From Strongylocentrotus purpuratus (lineage: Eukaryota > Echinodermata > Echinoidea > Camarodonta > Strongylocentrotidae), in NCBI RefSeq assembly GCF_000002235.5, contig NW_022145605.1:248001-312000 (forward strand): a DNA stretch of 64,000 nt, in the 5' to 3' direction. This document shows positions 1 through 13,800 of the stretch, piece by piece (position 1 is the first letter of the stretch; each line of letters begins with the position of its first letter). The position numbers and the translations under genes are program-made. The notes beneath the pieces were generated by a model. That model was not told the origin of the DNA. It made no database searches and saw only the letters and a program-made list of their open reading frames with translations.

Positions 1-941
1 CACTTCAGTACTAAACACAAATTGTCTACAGATATCTAAAACTACTGAGGCATGATTGAAACTCATTACAACAATAAAATCAGATATTAATGTGCTTTTA
101 GTGACTGCAGAAAAATAACAAAAAGTAAACAAACTTTCGTCAAAATCAGACAATCTGTTTAAGAGTTATAAATATTAAACATGTAATTAAATCCCTAATA
201 TGGGAGATCATTAAGTTGGCAACTCCACCAGCATCTATGATGTAACACTGGACAACTCTCCATTGGTTTTGTACACATAATTAATTTTTTTAATGTAAGC
301 ATTTTTTTAATGTAAGTACCAAAAAAAAAAACACTTCAGTACTAAACACAAATCATCTACAGATATCTAGAACTACTGATGCATGATTGAAACTCATTAC
401 AACAATAAAATCAGATATTAATGTGCTTTTAGTGACTGCAGAAAAATAACAAAAAGTAAACAAACTTTCATCAAAATCAGACAATCTGTTTAAGAGTTAT
501 AAATATTAAACATGTAATTAAATCCCTAATATGGAAGATCATTAAGTTGGCAACTCCACCAGCATCTATGATGTAACACTGGACAACTCTCCATTGGTTT
601 TGTACACATAATTAATTTTTTAAATGTAAGCATTTTTTTAATGTAAGTACCAACAAAAAAAAACACTTCAGTACTAAACACAAATTGTCTACAGATATCT
701 AGAACTACTGATGCATGATTCAAACTCATTACAACAATAAAATCAGATATTAATGTGCTTTTAGCGACTGCAGAAAAATAACAAAAAGTAAACAAACTTT
801 CATCAAAATCAGACAATCTGTTTAAGAGTTATAAATATTAAACATGTAATTAAATCCCTAATATGGGAGATCATTAAGTTGGCAACTCCACCAGCATCTA
901 TGATGTAACACTGGACAACTCTCCATTGGTTTTGTACACAT
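1..941. repeat. 331-bp tandem repeat, about 2.8 copies
   Basis: Three head-to-tail copies start at 1 (possibly cut by the window edge), 332 and 664, each opening with CACTTCAGTACTAAACACAA. Copies differ by only a few substitutions and by the length of the A-run at the junction. The third copy stops near 941, inside the shared TTTTGTACACATA. A minus-strand frame of 96 codons (526-816) crosses a copy, but equivalent frames are not kept in the other copies, so it is not called as a gene. High similarity suggests a recent local expansion. Confidence 0.93.
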
Positions 942-1610
942 ACTTACACATTCTCTCCCCCCCCCCCCACACCCATTTTCATCAAAATTTAACTTACTAT
1001 TTGAGTATCACATTTCTACATCAATTCTGCAAGCAATTCTTTTATTACTAAAAGAATTATGCTGATTCTTCAAGTACTATTTTATGTAATTTATCTTTTG
1101 CACGCTTGTGTACAACACCAATAAACAGTCATCCATTCTTACATTAAGATGCTACCAGAATTACCAACTTAAGAATCCCCCATAAAAATTGTTACCGTAC
1201 ATAAACTTTAAAAAAATCATAACTCTTTATCAGATTGGCTGATTTCACTCAAAGTTTAACTGTTTAGTTTGTGTTTATTCTTCTGCATTCATTCAGAGCA
1301 CACTCATGTCACAACTTCATTTCCCTTCAATGAATACTTAATCGTGTAAAAAATTTGTGGACCAGGAACTCTCAGGTTTTTTTATCGATTCATATTCGAG
1401 ATGGATATATAACAAATTTCACCTTGGTTGCCACCTTGCCACCCTTGAGCAATTTTCGTAATTAACATAATTAACAAAAAGCCAGATCGATATATAAAAC
1501 ATATGATTAAAACAATATATTAATCCAGGAAGACTAAAATGATGACTAAAACTACTTTTTGGACTTTATGCTTTTCAGTAATTTCATTACTGATGGTAAT
1601 TTATACATAT
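942..1610. other. Intergenic AT-rich stretch
   Basis: A short C-run lies at about 957-968. Otherwise I see no coding frame, inverted repeat or recognised element. The stretch lies downstream of the minus-strand OB-fold gene. Confidence 0.5.
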
Positions 1611-1619
1611 CACCTTACC

Positions 1620-3060
1620 AACACTCATAGATCTAAGATGGCTGCCCCTAATTTGAATATCAATGATTGAGCAATCTTGAGTTTGCTTCAAAAAGACTAA
1701 AAGTATGAGTCATATTGCTTTTCTAAGGCAATGTAACTAAAAAAAAAATCATCTATGATGCATAATTATGCATCCATCATAAATCTAACTCTCTAAAATC
1801 CAAGATGGCCACCTCTCATTTGCATATATCAAACATAAGGTAAAATGTTAAATCTGATATTCGAACATGTTGGATCGTAAACAGATAACGAATAGCACAA
1901 AAATTGAGAGGTAATTTGGGTCAAGATGCTTACTTACAATGCCAGGTTTGTCATATTACCACGACAACTGTGTCAAATCCAAACTGCATGTCCCTAATTT
2001 GCATGTTATAGCATAGGATCAAATGCCAGTTTTGACCCATGAAGGTACCACACCACTAAATATATCTCCATAGGCTTGTGGACAAACCAGTCCATCTTCG
2101 GCTCTCAATTTGGACTACTTTCAGACTTTTCAATACATACCATGAGTTACTTGGGGGAACATTTGATGCAAATTTGAGCAAAATTAAAGGGGGCCCGGTT
2201 AACAACTGCCTGAATTTCAGGTGATTTGACGTGGTTTGACCCACAACCTAACAAAAGCTCCAAAATGTTTGAAAAAATTATAGGTTTGCCACCAAATTTT
2301 GTTGCTACCCTCTGATCAAGGAGATTTAATGATTTTCCCACTTATTTTACCTTATCAAAGGCTGACATGTGGCTTGACTACACACCGGCCAAAATATCAA
2401 TCCACCACACCGAAAAAGCGTCAAATTTACATCAAATTGCACCCATATACAGTCCAAAGTGTTTTGTACAGATTTTAATCAATATTCAAGGGTAACTACT
2501 TGAATTAACCACTTTAATTCATCAAATTATACAGACTATAGTGTGTAGGGGAACCACAAAATTGGAGTAGGAACACAAAATCCTCAGAGTACTATGGATT
2601 AAGTGGTGTGACCTCTTAAGGCTAAACTGAAAAGTAATGCCACTTCTTGTATCAATAAAGGCAACACTCTCAGATCAAAGATGGCCACCACATTTGCATA
2701 TTTGAATCATATGGTAAAATATTAAATCTGACATTTGCGAGCTAAATGGAACAGGAAAACCACTATTTTGAGGGAATTTAGTTCAATGAATTTGTTTACA
2801 ATGTCAATTTTTGCATATCACCATGGCAACTGTATCAAATGTGCAAGACAACTGCTATTAATCTGCATATATCAAAACATAGGATAAAATGTAGTTTTGT
2901 TCCATGTCTGATGAGTAATACTACTATTCCAAGATTATTTTAGTCAATGAATTCATTTCCCATTCCAGTCCATGGCAACACTCAAATCCTAGATGGCTCC
3001 CTTTTAATGCTTTCATATGATTACATGTACATGTATCTTCATTTCCATAACAACCCCATC
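1620..3060. repeat. Field of degenerate ~160-185-bp repeats
   Basis: Related blocks recur near 1637, 1800, 1985, 2670, 2840 and 2985. Each has an AAGATGGCCACC-like start, then TTTGCATATATCAAA, then a version of ATAAGGTAAAATGTTAAATC. Spacing is about 150-185 bp with a gap at about 2040-2640. The copies have diverged considerably, so this is an old tandem or interspersed repeat. Short minus-strand frames at 2056-2341 have no recognisable domain. Confidence 0.6.
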
Positions 3061-3243
3061 AATTTCGAGATACTGTAACTTCACCTCGCTGTAAATGTAA
3101 ATGTAAATGACACATAAATGGTACAATTATGGGTAATTGTTTTGGGGAGGTCGTTTGAGACGGGTAATCAAGACAAACATGTTTTACCACTGCAAGCATC
3201 TTAAAATAAACAACCTGCCCGTTATTTACATAATATCATGCAT

Positions 3244-3363
3244 AAAATCAAAGCTCAATTCTGATTCAGGAAGGATAAAACAATGAGAACATCTTCTTGA
3301 CCTAAAATCAAAGCTCAATTCTGATTCAGGAAGGATAAAACAATAAAAACATCTTCTTGACCT
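3244..3363. repeat. 60-bp tandem duplication
   Basis: The 60-bp segment starting AAAATCAAAGCTCAATTCTG occurs twice in a row (3244-3303, 3304-3363), with a small difference at ATGAGAAC versus ATAAAAAC. It lies just downstream of the OB-fold gene stop. Confidence 0.9.
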
Positions 3364-3618
3364 AATCTTACATTATAAACATTTTGCTAAGTTGTTATGT
3401 TCTTTATCTAATCTTGAAAATTACTCATTGATTCGATCAAATACACTCAGCCCTACCAGTTCCTCTCTTTCAACACAAAAATACCCACTAAATATAACTA
3501 AAACACATACTACCTGTTAACAAAAATTCTCCTATTTCTCATCAGTTCCTAACTTTGTACCTTTTAACACATACAGGGTGTACACACAAAATTCCCCATA
3601 TACCACCTAACCCACACT

Positions 3619-3799
3619 TCAATCCAACATCTTCTCCAACTTTACAACAACTTCCTTCAATCCCTCACTTTCAACCTCTCCTTTGACAGAGCATGGAAGC
3701 CTTGATAGGTCGATGTCAACCAATAAACTCTTCTGGTTTACTGTTAGCACACGCTCGTCTCCATCGTCCAAGAGAATAAGCTCATAAGGGATCTTGTAC
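3619..3799 (-). CDS. OB-fold gene, terminal exon 5
   Basis: The acceptor is GCTAATGCAG. The first base completes the E codon, then YKIPYELILLDDGDERVLTV runs on to EVVVKLEKMLD and TGA at 3621-3619. The acidic and basic tail (VKGEVESEGLKEVVVKLEKM) may form a helix. Together with exon 4 it gives a second OB-like pattern of two long strands around LLDDGDERVLTV. Confidence 0.8.
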
Positions 3800-6700
3800 C
3801 TGCATTAGCAATGGAAAAAAGACACAAACAATAATATATAATAAGTTTTAGGGGCTGTAGTTTTTCAGTAATTTAAGAAGAAAAAAACAGTTATCCTCCC
3901 TCCAAAACCGGTCGGTTTTCGGTCAACCTACATGTATATCCAATTCTGAGACATAGTTTTCATCCGATTTGTATCAATTTGCTTCAATTAAACATCAAAG
4001 TGTTCATTTTCTTCACTAGTACAAGGGTTTTGTAGTACTAACAAGCCGATTTCCACTCATTATCTTTCAAAATGTGACTCAACAATAATGATTTTTATCA
4101 TGATTTGATGGTGGTCATGATCAATTTTACCCATGTGTAAAAGTCTTCAACAATGTTTCTCCTTCATCTTGAGTAAAACCTGAAAACGGTTTAAATTAAA
4201 AACAAGTTTTGACTTTAGACGGTCGGTTTTAGTTGAATTAACCTTTTGACTACAACTTTAATTCGTTTTCATACAAACCATTTCCCATTGTACCCAAACA
4301 CTTACGTTACACTTACTTAATCTATCATTTTCATCCTAGATCTTCAATACAAGTTCAATCCCTAACCTACAATGCACAATTTTCTAACTGAATTTCTTCC
4401 TTACACTGCCTACATGTATAAATCAATTCACAATAGCACTTGCAATAGGCCTGTTTACTAATGTATTCACGGACCTTTAAATTTGCACACGGTTGTAAGC
4501 TCTGGCAAACAAACCGAGCGCAGTGTCTGCTACGGCCCTGCTACACACACTTTGTATACGGCGATGTGGGGAATGCGAGGAAAAAAAGGCTGATCATCGT
4601 CCTAATAAACTTCGTTTAAAACTGTTTGTTTTCCAACCTTAGGGTATATAATTAAAATAAATATAGTTTTTCTCAGTTGTACATGACAAATCTTCGATTT
4701 TATTTTCCGAAATCCGACGAAATATCGCAAAAATGGGAGGTAAGCATTGCTGTTACGGCACGTGTAACAGCGATTCACGGTACGCAGACAGACCCCATAT
4801 GAATGGTGTGTTTTTCATCCCGTTCCCCAAACCAAAGACGAACCTGGAGAAGTGTAAAATATGGATTAAGAATTGTGGAAGAAAGGACTTTGGAATCGAC
4901 AGGATTTCAAGGAATACCTACGTCTGTTCAAAACATTTTGTAGGTGAAAAGGGTCCAACAAACGATCATCCACATCCTGTACCCGCTGCTGCAAGCGACT
5001 TGGAGAGAAGGATTGCGACTAAGGTCGTCCGCCCGCCACCCCGGGACCGTTCGGCCAGTTTACCGCCATGCAAAAAGCAAAAACAAAACGACGTCGAATG
5101 CAACGACCAAGAATTAGACCCTCATCAGGATCCTGTTGAATATGCTTTTACAGATCAAGGTAAGTTGATGTCATAATTATAATTTTTTTAGCGTGAAATC
5201 CGAGCATGGAATGTGTGAAGAAATTATGATAGTAAATCATTGTTGCAGCCCCACATCGCTAGCAATGGCTTTGTATGTGTATAGCGTAGCGGGCATGGAA
5301 AAACAATGTGGCGACCGTGCCGCACCACGCAAAGCTTGCCCTACGTAGTAACAATCGCTAGGGTGCGAGGGATTATGACGTCACTCGCATATCATTAGTA
5401 AACAGGCCTATTAAGATACATGTACGCAATAACATTCACAACCTACAAACCGCAGTCTATACCCACCACAATAGTAACAAAACTCAACTTTGATCGATCA
5501 ATTTCTATAAAATCACAACTACATGTACATGTAGGTTGTCTTGAGTATCATTGTAAAGATTGGATATTTCCCTATCAAACCAACCTGACTTGATATAATT
5601 TGTTGAATGGGGCGTGTGCACATGGCCTAAATGTTAAAAGGGCCAAAATCCAAATGTTACAAAATTAGCAATAGTTTGGTTTTCAGTATACTTGATCGTC
5701 CTTAAACAAATTGTTAAAGGATTTCAATTCAAAATTATTTGCCAAATAAACCTCAACTTTTAAAAGACATCTCAACATTGAAAGGTCATCTCAACACAAC
5801 AATGTCACTTTTCTTTAATGTGTTTATAATGATTGGATTAGTGGGGTCTCCACAGACATTCTCATTGTTAAAAAATTCCTTGCTGTGTTTTATTAATTGA
5901 GGTGAGTGATTGTTCACTTAGTGGTTACTTGTCTTCCAACTGCATCAAACCCAAAATGACAAATCTCAATAAGGCAAATACAAAATGGGTTTCCCTATAA
6001 GGATGTTTGGTGTCAGTAAAGGCACCATATCCAACCTAAAACACAATTCCAAGACACTGGCTTTGTCAAAGACCGCCCCCAATCTGGATATCCCAAAATC
6101 CACCACGAATGACAAAGACAGGTTAATTACGGTAAGCAGAATTAGCTACGGGACTTATGACGATCAGCAAGGGATGTACAGGCTCGAAGACCTCTCAAGA
6201 GAAAGTTGTTTTCCTATATTTTTCCACAATTAAATCAATTTTGCAACTTCCCTCTCCAACCCCACCCTACACCCCCCCCCCATTTACTTGCCCTGCACAT
6301 GCCCCTTTTGACAAATCATATCAAATATGATACTGTTGGATAGAAAATTGTTCAAGCTTTAAAATGATACATGTAGCAAACATCACAGATATTATTATGA
6401 TATAACCAAAATATAATCAATCAAAGTCAAGTTTCCTTACTTTTAGTCCTGGGTACTTTCATGGGACAACATAAATGTAGGTAAATTGCCTAAAATGTTA
6501 TAATGCATGTCACTGTATGGAGCGAAGCATTTTGTGGCATGGCAGAATGTAAAAGACGACTCCAGTCCACTAATAATCTTACACGTGTATGTTATGTTAG
6601 GTGTACTAAAATCCCAATATTTTTCTTGTCAAAACAGAATAATTTCCAATGGGTGTCAGGAGCAATATCTTCTCGATTACATCTACTATTATCATTCATA

Positions 6701-7825
6701 TGAGGCATTTTACCAGTAAAATAAAATTGTGATTTTGCTTGCTCTTTTGTCTTTAGTGTGATTGTGGCCGTATCAAACCATATTGCCCTTCTTCCGGGAA
6801 ATTTCGCCACTTTTGCCATATTTCACTGTACTAAAAAACAGTGCAATATCAGACCATATCAGCAATATCGCCCTCTTCTCTCGTCGATTACGCGGATGCA
6901 ACAACAACAATAGCTCATTTTGACCCTTTGGATCAAGTGAGCTAAAAATGCCCTTTTGTCAACAACAGTATCTACACAAGGCCTGTCATAACATCTCTAT
7001 ATTGCATTAATCATTATCTCGCAAACATACATTGTACATGTACATGTACATGTAACACATTTGTATTGGTAATATTACTTCAAACTCCTCCTATCCAGAA
7101 TCCTCAATCTAACATTACACTTACAAACTCACAAACCTATCCACAATTCTATAAACACGAAACATTCAAATTTAAAAGCTGTACATTTGTCAACCTGGTC
7201 ATATTCTCAACTTATTAAAAATAATAATCTACATACTCATCATCGGAAACCGCCATCAGTATTCCTTGAAACTCTGCGTTGCAAATAACCATCTGCAAAT
7301 AAAAAAATTAAAAAAACACCAATACAACATTAATAAATAACTTAACAATTAAACACAAGTAATGTACTTACTAGATGCCACTATATACATGTATAAAAAC
7401 ACCTAACAAAGGACTTTTATGTACATGTAAATGTATTCATAACAGTATATCTTTTCAAAATGAACAAATCATTGTTCATTATTTAGCAAAAAGTGGGAAA
7501 TTCAATTTCACGTCTTTTAAGCATTATTTTCATTTGTTTTAAAGGTCAGAATTAAATTCACTACCCTTTTTCATTTTGTCAAAGCTTACGTTTATATAAT
7601 TTCAGCTAATTTGTTTCTTTTTTTAAATAAAAAAAGTCTCTCACTCGGACAGGTATCTTTGTCTTCACAATTGTAATACCTGGAAATGCAACACAATATA
7701 GTCACTCAATGGAACGCAATATATCACATTGATATATTGCGTTCCATTGTCATTGAGTGACTTTATTGTTTTGCATTTCCAGGTATTACAATTGTGAAGA
7801 CAAAGATACCTGTCCGAGTGAGAGA

Positions 7826-7866
<41 letters not shown>

Positions 7867-10800
7867 ATATAATGTAAAAGATAGTCATATCTTTGTCAAG
7901 TCAGGTCAGATAATATTAACTTGTCAAGTCAGGTCAGATAATTTTATCTTTGTCAAGTCAGGTCAGATAATATTAACTTGTCAAGTCAGGTCGGATAATT
8001 TTATCTTTGTCAAGTCAGGTCAGATAATATTATCCTTGTCAAGTCAGGTCAGATAATTTTATCTTTGTAAAGTCAGGTCAGATAATATTAACTTGTCAAG
8101 TCAGGTCAGATAATATTATCCTCGTCAAGTCCGGGTAGATAATTTTATCTTTGTCAGGTCAGGTCAGATAATATTATCCTTGTCAAGTCCGGGTAGATAA
8201 TTTTATCCTCGTCAAGTCGGGGGATTATATTATCTTGTTCAAGTCAGGTCAGATAATAGTATCCTTGTCAACTCCGGGTAGATTATTATCTTTGTCAAGT
8301 CGATGCAGATCATGTCAATTCAAGGTAGATACATGTAATATCAGTTTTGTCAAGTCAAGGCAGTTATTGTCAATGTCTAGTCAGATCCCACTGACAAGGA
8401 GAAATAATCTGCGGTTCTCCTCGCAGCTGCTTGTTAATGGGTCCAGCTCGGCGATCCGTCCAGCTACCCGAAGTCCGACTCTAGATCTGCCCATGCCGCC
8501 GTCATTTTTACAGTTCTGATTTGTTGCGTTTAATTAAAAACTAGAACGAGTTCACAGTCTAGAAATCAGGCCCGATTTGTCTTTCGAAGGAAATATAAAT
8601 CAAACGTACACCTCTGTCGGTTATTTTGGGACTGAATAGATATGAATAATAACAAACAAGACTAAGTTGAAGCAGCTAGGGAGGCGGTGTACCTGGTTGA
8701 AGCACCTATACATTTATGCTGTCAACAATGAAGCATCTACGTACCAGTACTTCACACTTTTTACTATGTACACGCGCGCGGCGACGCACGCTGTACTGTA
8801 ATTGGTCGCTATTGTCCTGCTTGTCAGATTTTATTGTTCAGGTGCGAATTAAGGCTACCTAATCCCTTGGCTAATTTGAATCACCAAAGTCTATATTCAG
8901 CAGAGTTGGTGTATATTTAAATTCATGTTGTTCTATCGGCATGGAATGTGTGTGTTAGAATGGGGGGGGGGGGGGGGGGGGGTTGAACGCGATCGGATCA
9001 AAATGGCAAAGGCCCTTCAGCATACAGAGGCGATTTGTGATATAGGATTTCCCGGCCAGATTCGCATGTCATTCGAATTAATCTACTTTGCATTTGAGTT
9101 AGCGCAGCTCGGCATATTGCCATGCCAATTATCCCGTTATTTTATTTAATTTTGATTTTGGTCGAAGGGTTTTATAATCACTAGTAAAAGGAATATAAAC
9201 CCGAGATATACCCGACAGCCGTTAAAAAGCGTCGAATTTGAACTCAAGACAATTAATTTTAATGACAAATTCGCGAATTTGGGTGGGAAATCCTTCTAAA
9301 AATCGAGCTATACTAGGGCGGAAAATAAATAATGGTGATGAGATTCTTTTCACTTCACCACGCCGTTAGATAAAAGTAGAGAGTGAACTTAAAAGAAACT
9401 TCAATTTTAAAAGAGAAAACATAAACTTTGTCGATCACAGGTGTGTGATTTTAAAAGGAGAAAACAAAAATCAACCTGTTAAGGGGTGTGTTTGTGTTAT
9501 TAATCCTAGTTTTTTAGAAAAACGAAAAATAAAAGAAATTAATTAGTAGGCTTTTAAATCAAATGTGTTAAGACATAAGACACGGGTGTTATTTCTTTTC
9601 TGGGGAACATGCATTAACTATGTTAGGGCCGTGGAAATCCGTGGAAATCTCGGACAAAGTTCATAACAGTTTGAAAACTATTCAGTTACTGTTAACATGA
9701 TGAAAAAAGGAAGATGATCAATATAAAAGAAAGAGAAGGGAGAGAGAGAAAAATAACTGACACTGTATCAAATAATGATATTGATGCGTTTATTTTAAAA
9801 GGAGATCAAATGACAGTAGTCTAGAGGCCTAGTCTGCATGTATAGACTTTGTTTTGTATTTTTAGAAAGCCGCGTGCAAACTTTGAAATTACTGTACCGG
9901 TATCTAGTAAAGATCAATTTTTAGTTGTTATTTCATTTGGCAACCATTCCAATATGATATGTTTTTCATTAATCCGATTAGCAATTGTAAAGTTTGTGTG
10001 TTTGTTTGGTTTGGGTAATATAAGAGTATGTTTCTGCAGACTATGACATTCTCGGGAAAATTCAAAAATACGTCGTAGGCATGCACGCACGGCAAAGTAT
10101 TAAATGCTGTTGTTTGATCGCTATTGTCCGGCTTGCCAGTTCTATTGTTCAGGTAGGGATTAAGGCTGCATAACCTGAATCACCCAAGACTGTATTCAGC
10201 AGAGTGCGTGTATATTTTAATTCATGTTGTTCTATCGGCATGGCAAGTGTGTGTTTAAAATGGGGGGGGGGGGTATAAACGCGATCGGACCAAAATGGCA
10301 AAGGCTCTACGATTTCCCGGCCAGATTAGCGAGTTTGTAATGGAATTTACTTTGCATTTGAGTAATTAGCGCAGATCGGCTTTGCCATGCCAATTATAAT
10401 TCAATTTCAGTTCAGTTCAGTTTATTGAATTCCATCTTTAAACACATTTTTACAAAGTAAAAACATACAATTTCATGTACAATATAATACATAAATTGGG
10501 ATAGTATATACATGTTAAATGAATTAATACAAAACAGAATAAGGCACAGCTGTAAAAAAAACGAAAAAAGGTTTTGTCTGGACAGCTAATTCCTATCAAA
10601 TTATATATAATAAACATAGTAAGAAAACAAGTAGCAAGTAAAGTTTCGGATAATATCATTCAGAAATTGCATAACAACCGGCACAAACCCAGTACATGAT
10701 ATACAACATGGTAGGATGAAAAAGTGAGAAGATAGCATAGGGGAAGAAAGAAAGAGAGAGAGAGAGTGAAAGAGAGAGGGGTAACAAGCTAGATAAATAC

Positions 10801-13800
10801 ATTCAGTGAGAGTCATGCGCAATCAAGAAACTTTTGAGATTACGTTTAAAACTGTTGTAAAATGAGATTGAAGTTATATTAGTTGGAAGCAAGTTCCAAA
10901 TTTCAGGTGCATGATGTCTGCAAGAATATGATGCAAAATTTGTATTAACACACCATCGGTGATATTTCTTCTTATTTCTTCTTAATTCAATTCTCCCGTT
11001 ATTTTATTTAATTTATGATTTTGGACGAAGGGTTTTATAGATTTGTCATTTGATTTAGAAACTGCTCAATTAGCATTCAAACTAATCGTCACTTGTCGAG
11101 GCATCGTTTTTATCATTAAATTAACACCTGTCACCATTCGTAATCGAAATATGTTTCTCCAAGTGAGGAATGTCAGAGGGGGAAGAAATTTAACACACGG
11201 TTACATGCTCAAATTGTGTGACTCTATTATAGTCCCTACCCCAGTCGAAATAAGGATGTGGTCAGTAGAATGGGTGTATAGCCTAGTTTAGATGATGTTG
11301 TTGTCGAGAATACAAGTGCTGGAATTAGAAGGAAAGATAAGAAAATATCAATATTAATTTTCTGGTCAGCTCACGTCTTAATTCTTTGTCATTAAAAACG
11401 GTGGCCAAACTCCAAATGTATTTTAAAAAGCGTTAAGAAAACACACGAAGAATTTGAAAGAGAGATAAAATGAGTTTGTCAAGATGATTCCAAAATGAGT
11501 GAGTAGTTAAGGAGGTGAGAAGAAAAAATGTCAGTAATAAATAGCCCGGTCTATTTATAAACCCTTTTTTTCACTACGGGAAATCACAAAATATCAATCA
11601 TTTTATTGTTCTTATTCTTTAAAATACGATTAAGTCTAATAAATATATTTTTTTAAAGCAAACTGAAAAGGACGGTAGCTTTTATGGATATGTTGATAGT
11701 TTGACTTATCTAGGGATCGAGGTGAAGGATAATCATCAAACAAAATATTAATTCATGATGACACTGTTCAGTTTACCTCGCTGTTTGATCATTTGAGTTT
11801 TGTTGAGCGAAAACATAAGAAATGTTGCACTATATAAATGAGAAAACAGGAAATGTGGCGAGATATCAGGCGCCGAAGGAGAAAAAGCGAATGACTTACT
11901 AACGATATATCTCAGGCTCGAGGCCCGTGCTAAAGAAGCGATAGAAATGTTAATGTTAAAAACGGTTAACAACAATTTTCCATAACCAGAATGGGGAAGC
12001 TCAGATGGCGTATAATTGAATAAAAATGAAAGAATGTGAAAATAACAATAATATTAATAAAAAGAAAAGAGAAATTTCGACAGTGTCAATGATGCTCAGT
12101 TCCTCGCTTGTCTTTCTTTCAAAAATACACAAAACGAGATGCCAGGAAGTATTTATATTCGTAAGCATGCAAATAGGGGGATGGGGTATATAATGCTTGA
12201 CGCCACAATGAACCGGCTTCATTGGTGTTTTTGAGTTTTTCGAGAGTGTCAACTGTACAAAGTCTGCAGAAACAGACTCTATTTTGACGCTAAAAAACCC
12301 ACAAAGAAACAAACATTACAATTGCTTTCTGTATATACAAGAATATCACATTTGAATGGTTGTCAAATAAAATAAGAACTAAAAATATATCTTTAGAAGA
12401 TACATTAATTTCAGAGTTCGCATGGCTTTCTGAAAGTGTCAAAACAATGTTTATACATGCAGACTAGGTTTCTAGACTTCTCCCCGTCTCTGTCATATGC
12501 CATTCTTCCCCTTTTCCCCCTTTTGCTATTTGTCATTTTGTTCGTATTGCCAATGCAAACTGATGTCAAGCCATTAAGTCTTACTTATTCATGGATCAGC
12601 AAGGTGTGGCATGGGCGTATGGTCCATATGACCCCTCCGGGGATGTGGATATACCCCCCCCCCCCCCACCCCGCACTTGTATTCGCGACGTATAGTTCCT
12701 GTTATCTTTCTTTTTTTAAATAGAGCTCTAGAAATTTAAAGACAAACAAAAATACACGCGAAAAAAACATTACAGAACATTCATGCAACATTGAACATCC
12801 GATTTAAAAAATATGCAAATTCGAAATTTTCTAGGCCAGCGAGTTCTGTTTCATTTCATCGTGACGGGTCACTTTTGCCTCTATATAGCTCTTGTAAGAC
12901 AAGGCCATTAAAAAATATATACATGTTTAGCATCCCCGCCCGCTTCCTTTTTTGGGGGCCGCCTCCTATTTTTTTTTGTTTTTTTTTTGTTGATTTTTTA
13001 AAGAAAAAAAACATGAAAACACTGCTAAATGGATCTATTTCTGATTTTTAAAAAAAGGCCTCCTCCTTCCTATTTCCCCCCAAAATAGGACGCTAAACAT
13101 GTTTTTTTTTTATTGTTTTGCCCAACATAATGATCTATGTCTAGGGAAAGAAGGCCTATTTATTTTTGGCTACTTATAAAAGATACAATTAATTGCCAGC
13201 TACTATATATCCTGGTGGGGTAGCCTCGCTAGTCATACGGACCGCTATTCATAACGTTACACGCTATAATCATGAAACGGAAAGGGTGTCATATATATAT
13301 GCATAAAGGCATAAGGACCGCTATTTATAAAGTGAGTTGAAGGTCGCTATTCATAATTCACATTCAGTTCATAATTTAAATTGGGGGTCACTACTCGTAA
13401 GGACTGCTATTAATAATAAGAAAGTGAGGGTCGCTATTCATAATACGAAAAGCATGAGTGCCCACCTTGTCGTATTATGATGAACCTCAATCTTCTCATA
13501 TGAATAACGACCCCGATTTATTATTATGAATAGCGCTCCTTAAGAATAAAGACCCTTATGCACCCCTCCTGATGGGCCCATACCCATACTACTGACCACA
13601 TATAATTCGGGTGATTCAAGGTAGGCAGCCTTAATCCGTACCTGAACAAAAGAATCTGGCAAGCCGGACAATAGCGATCAAACAAGAGGATGTCAACTCT
13701 ACATAGTCTGCAGAAACAGACTCTATTTTTACGCTAAAATCAAACCAAACAAACACACACACTTTACAATTGCTATTTGAATGAAAACATATATCATATT

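Noticed and set aside
526-816. 96-codon minus-strand ORF in the 331-bp repeat
   Set aside because: Not preserved in the sister copies and without any recognisable domain.
8235-8519. 94-codon ORF matched by a mirrored ORF at 16,289-16,591
   Set aside because: The match is due to the inverted arms. Half of it is minisatellite and no domain is visible.
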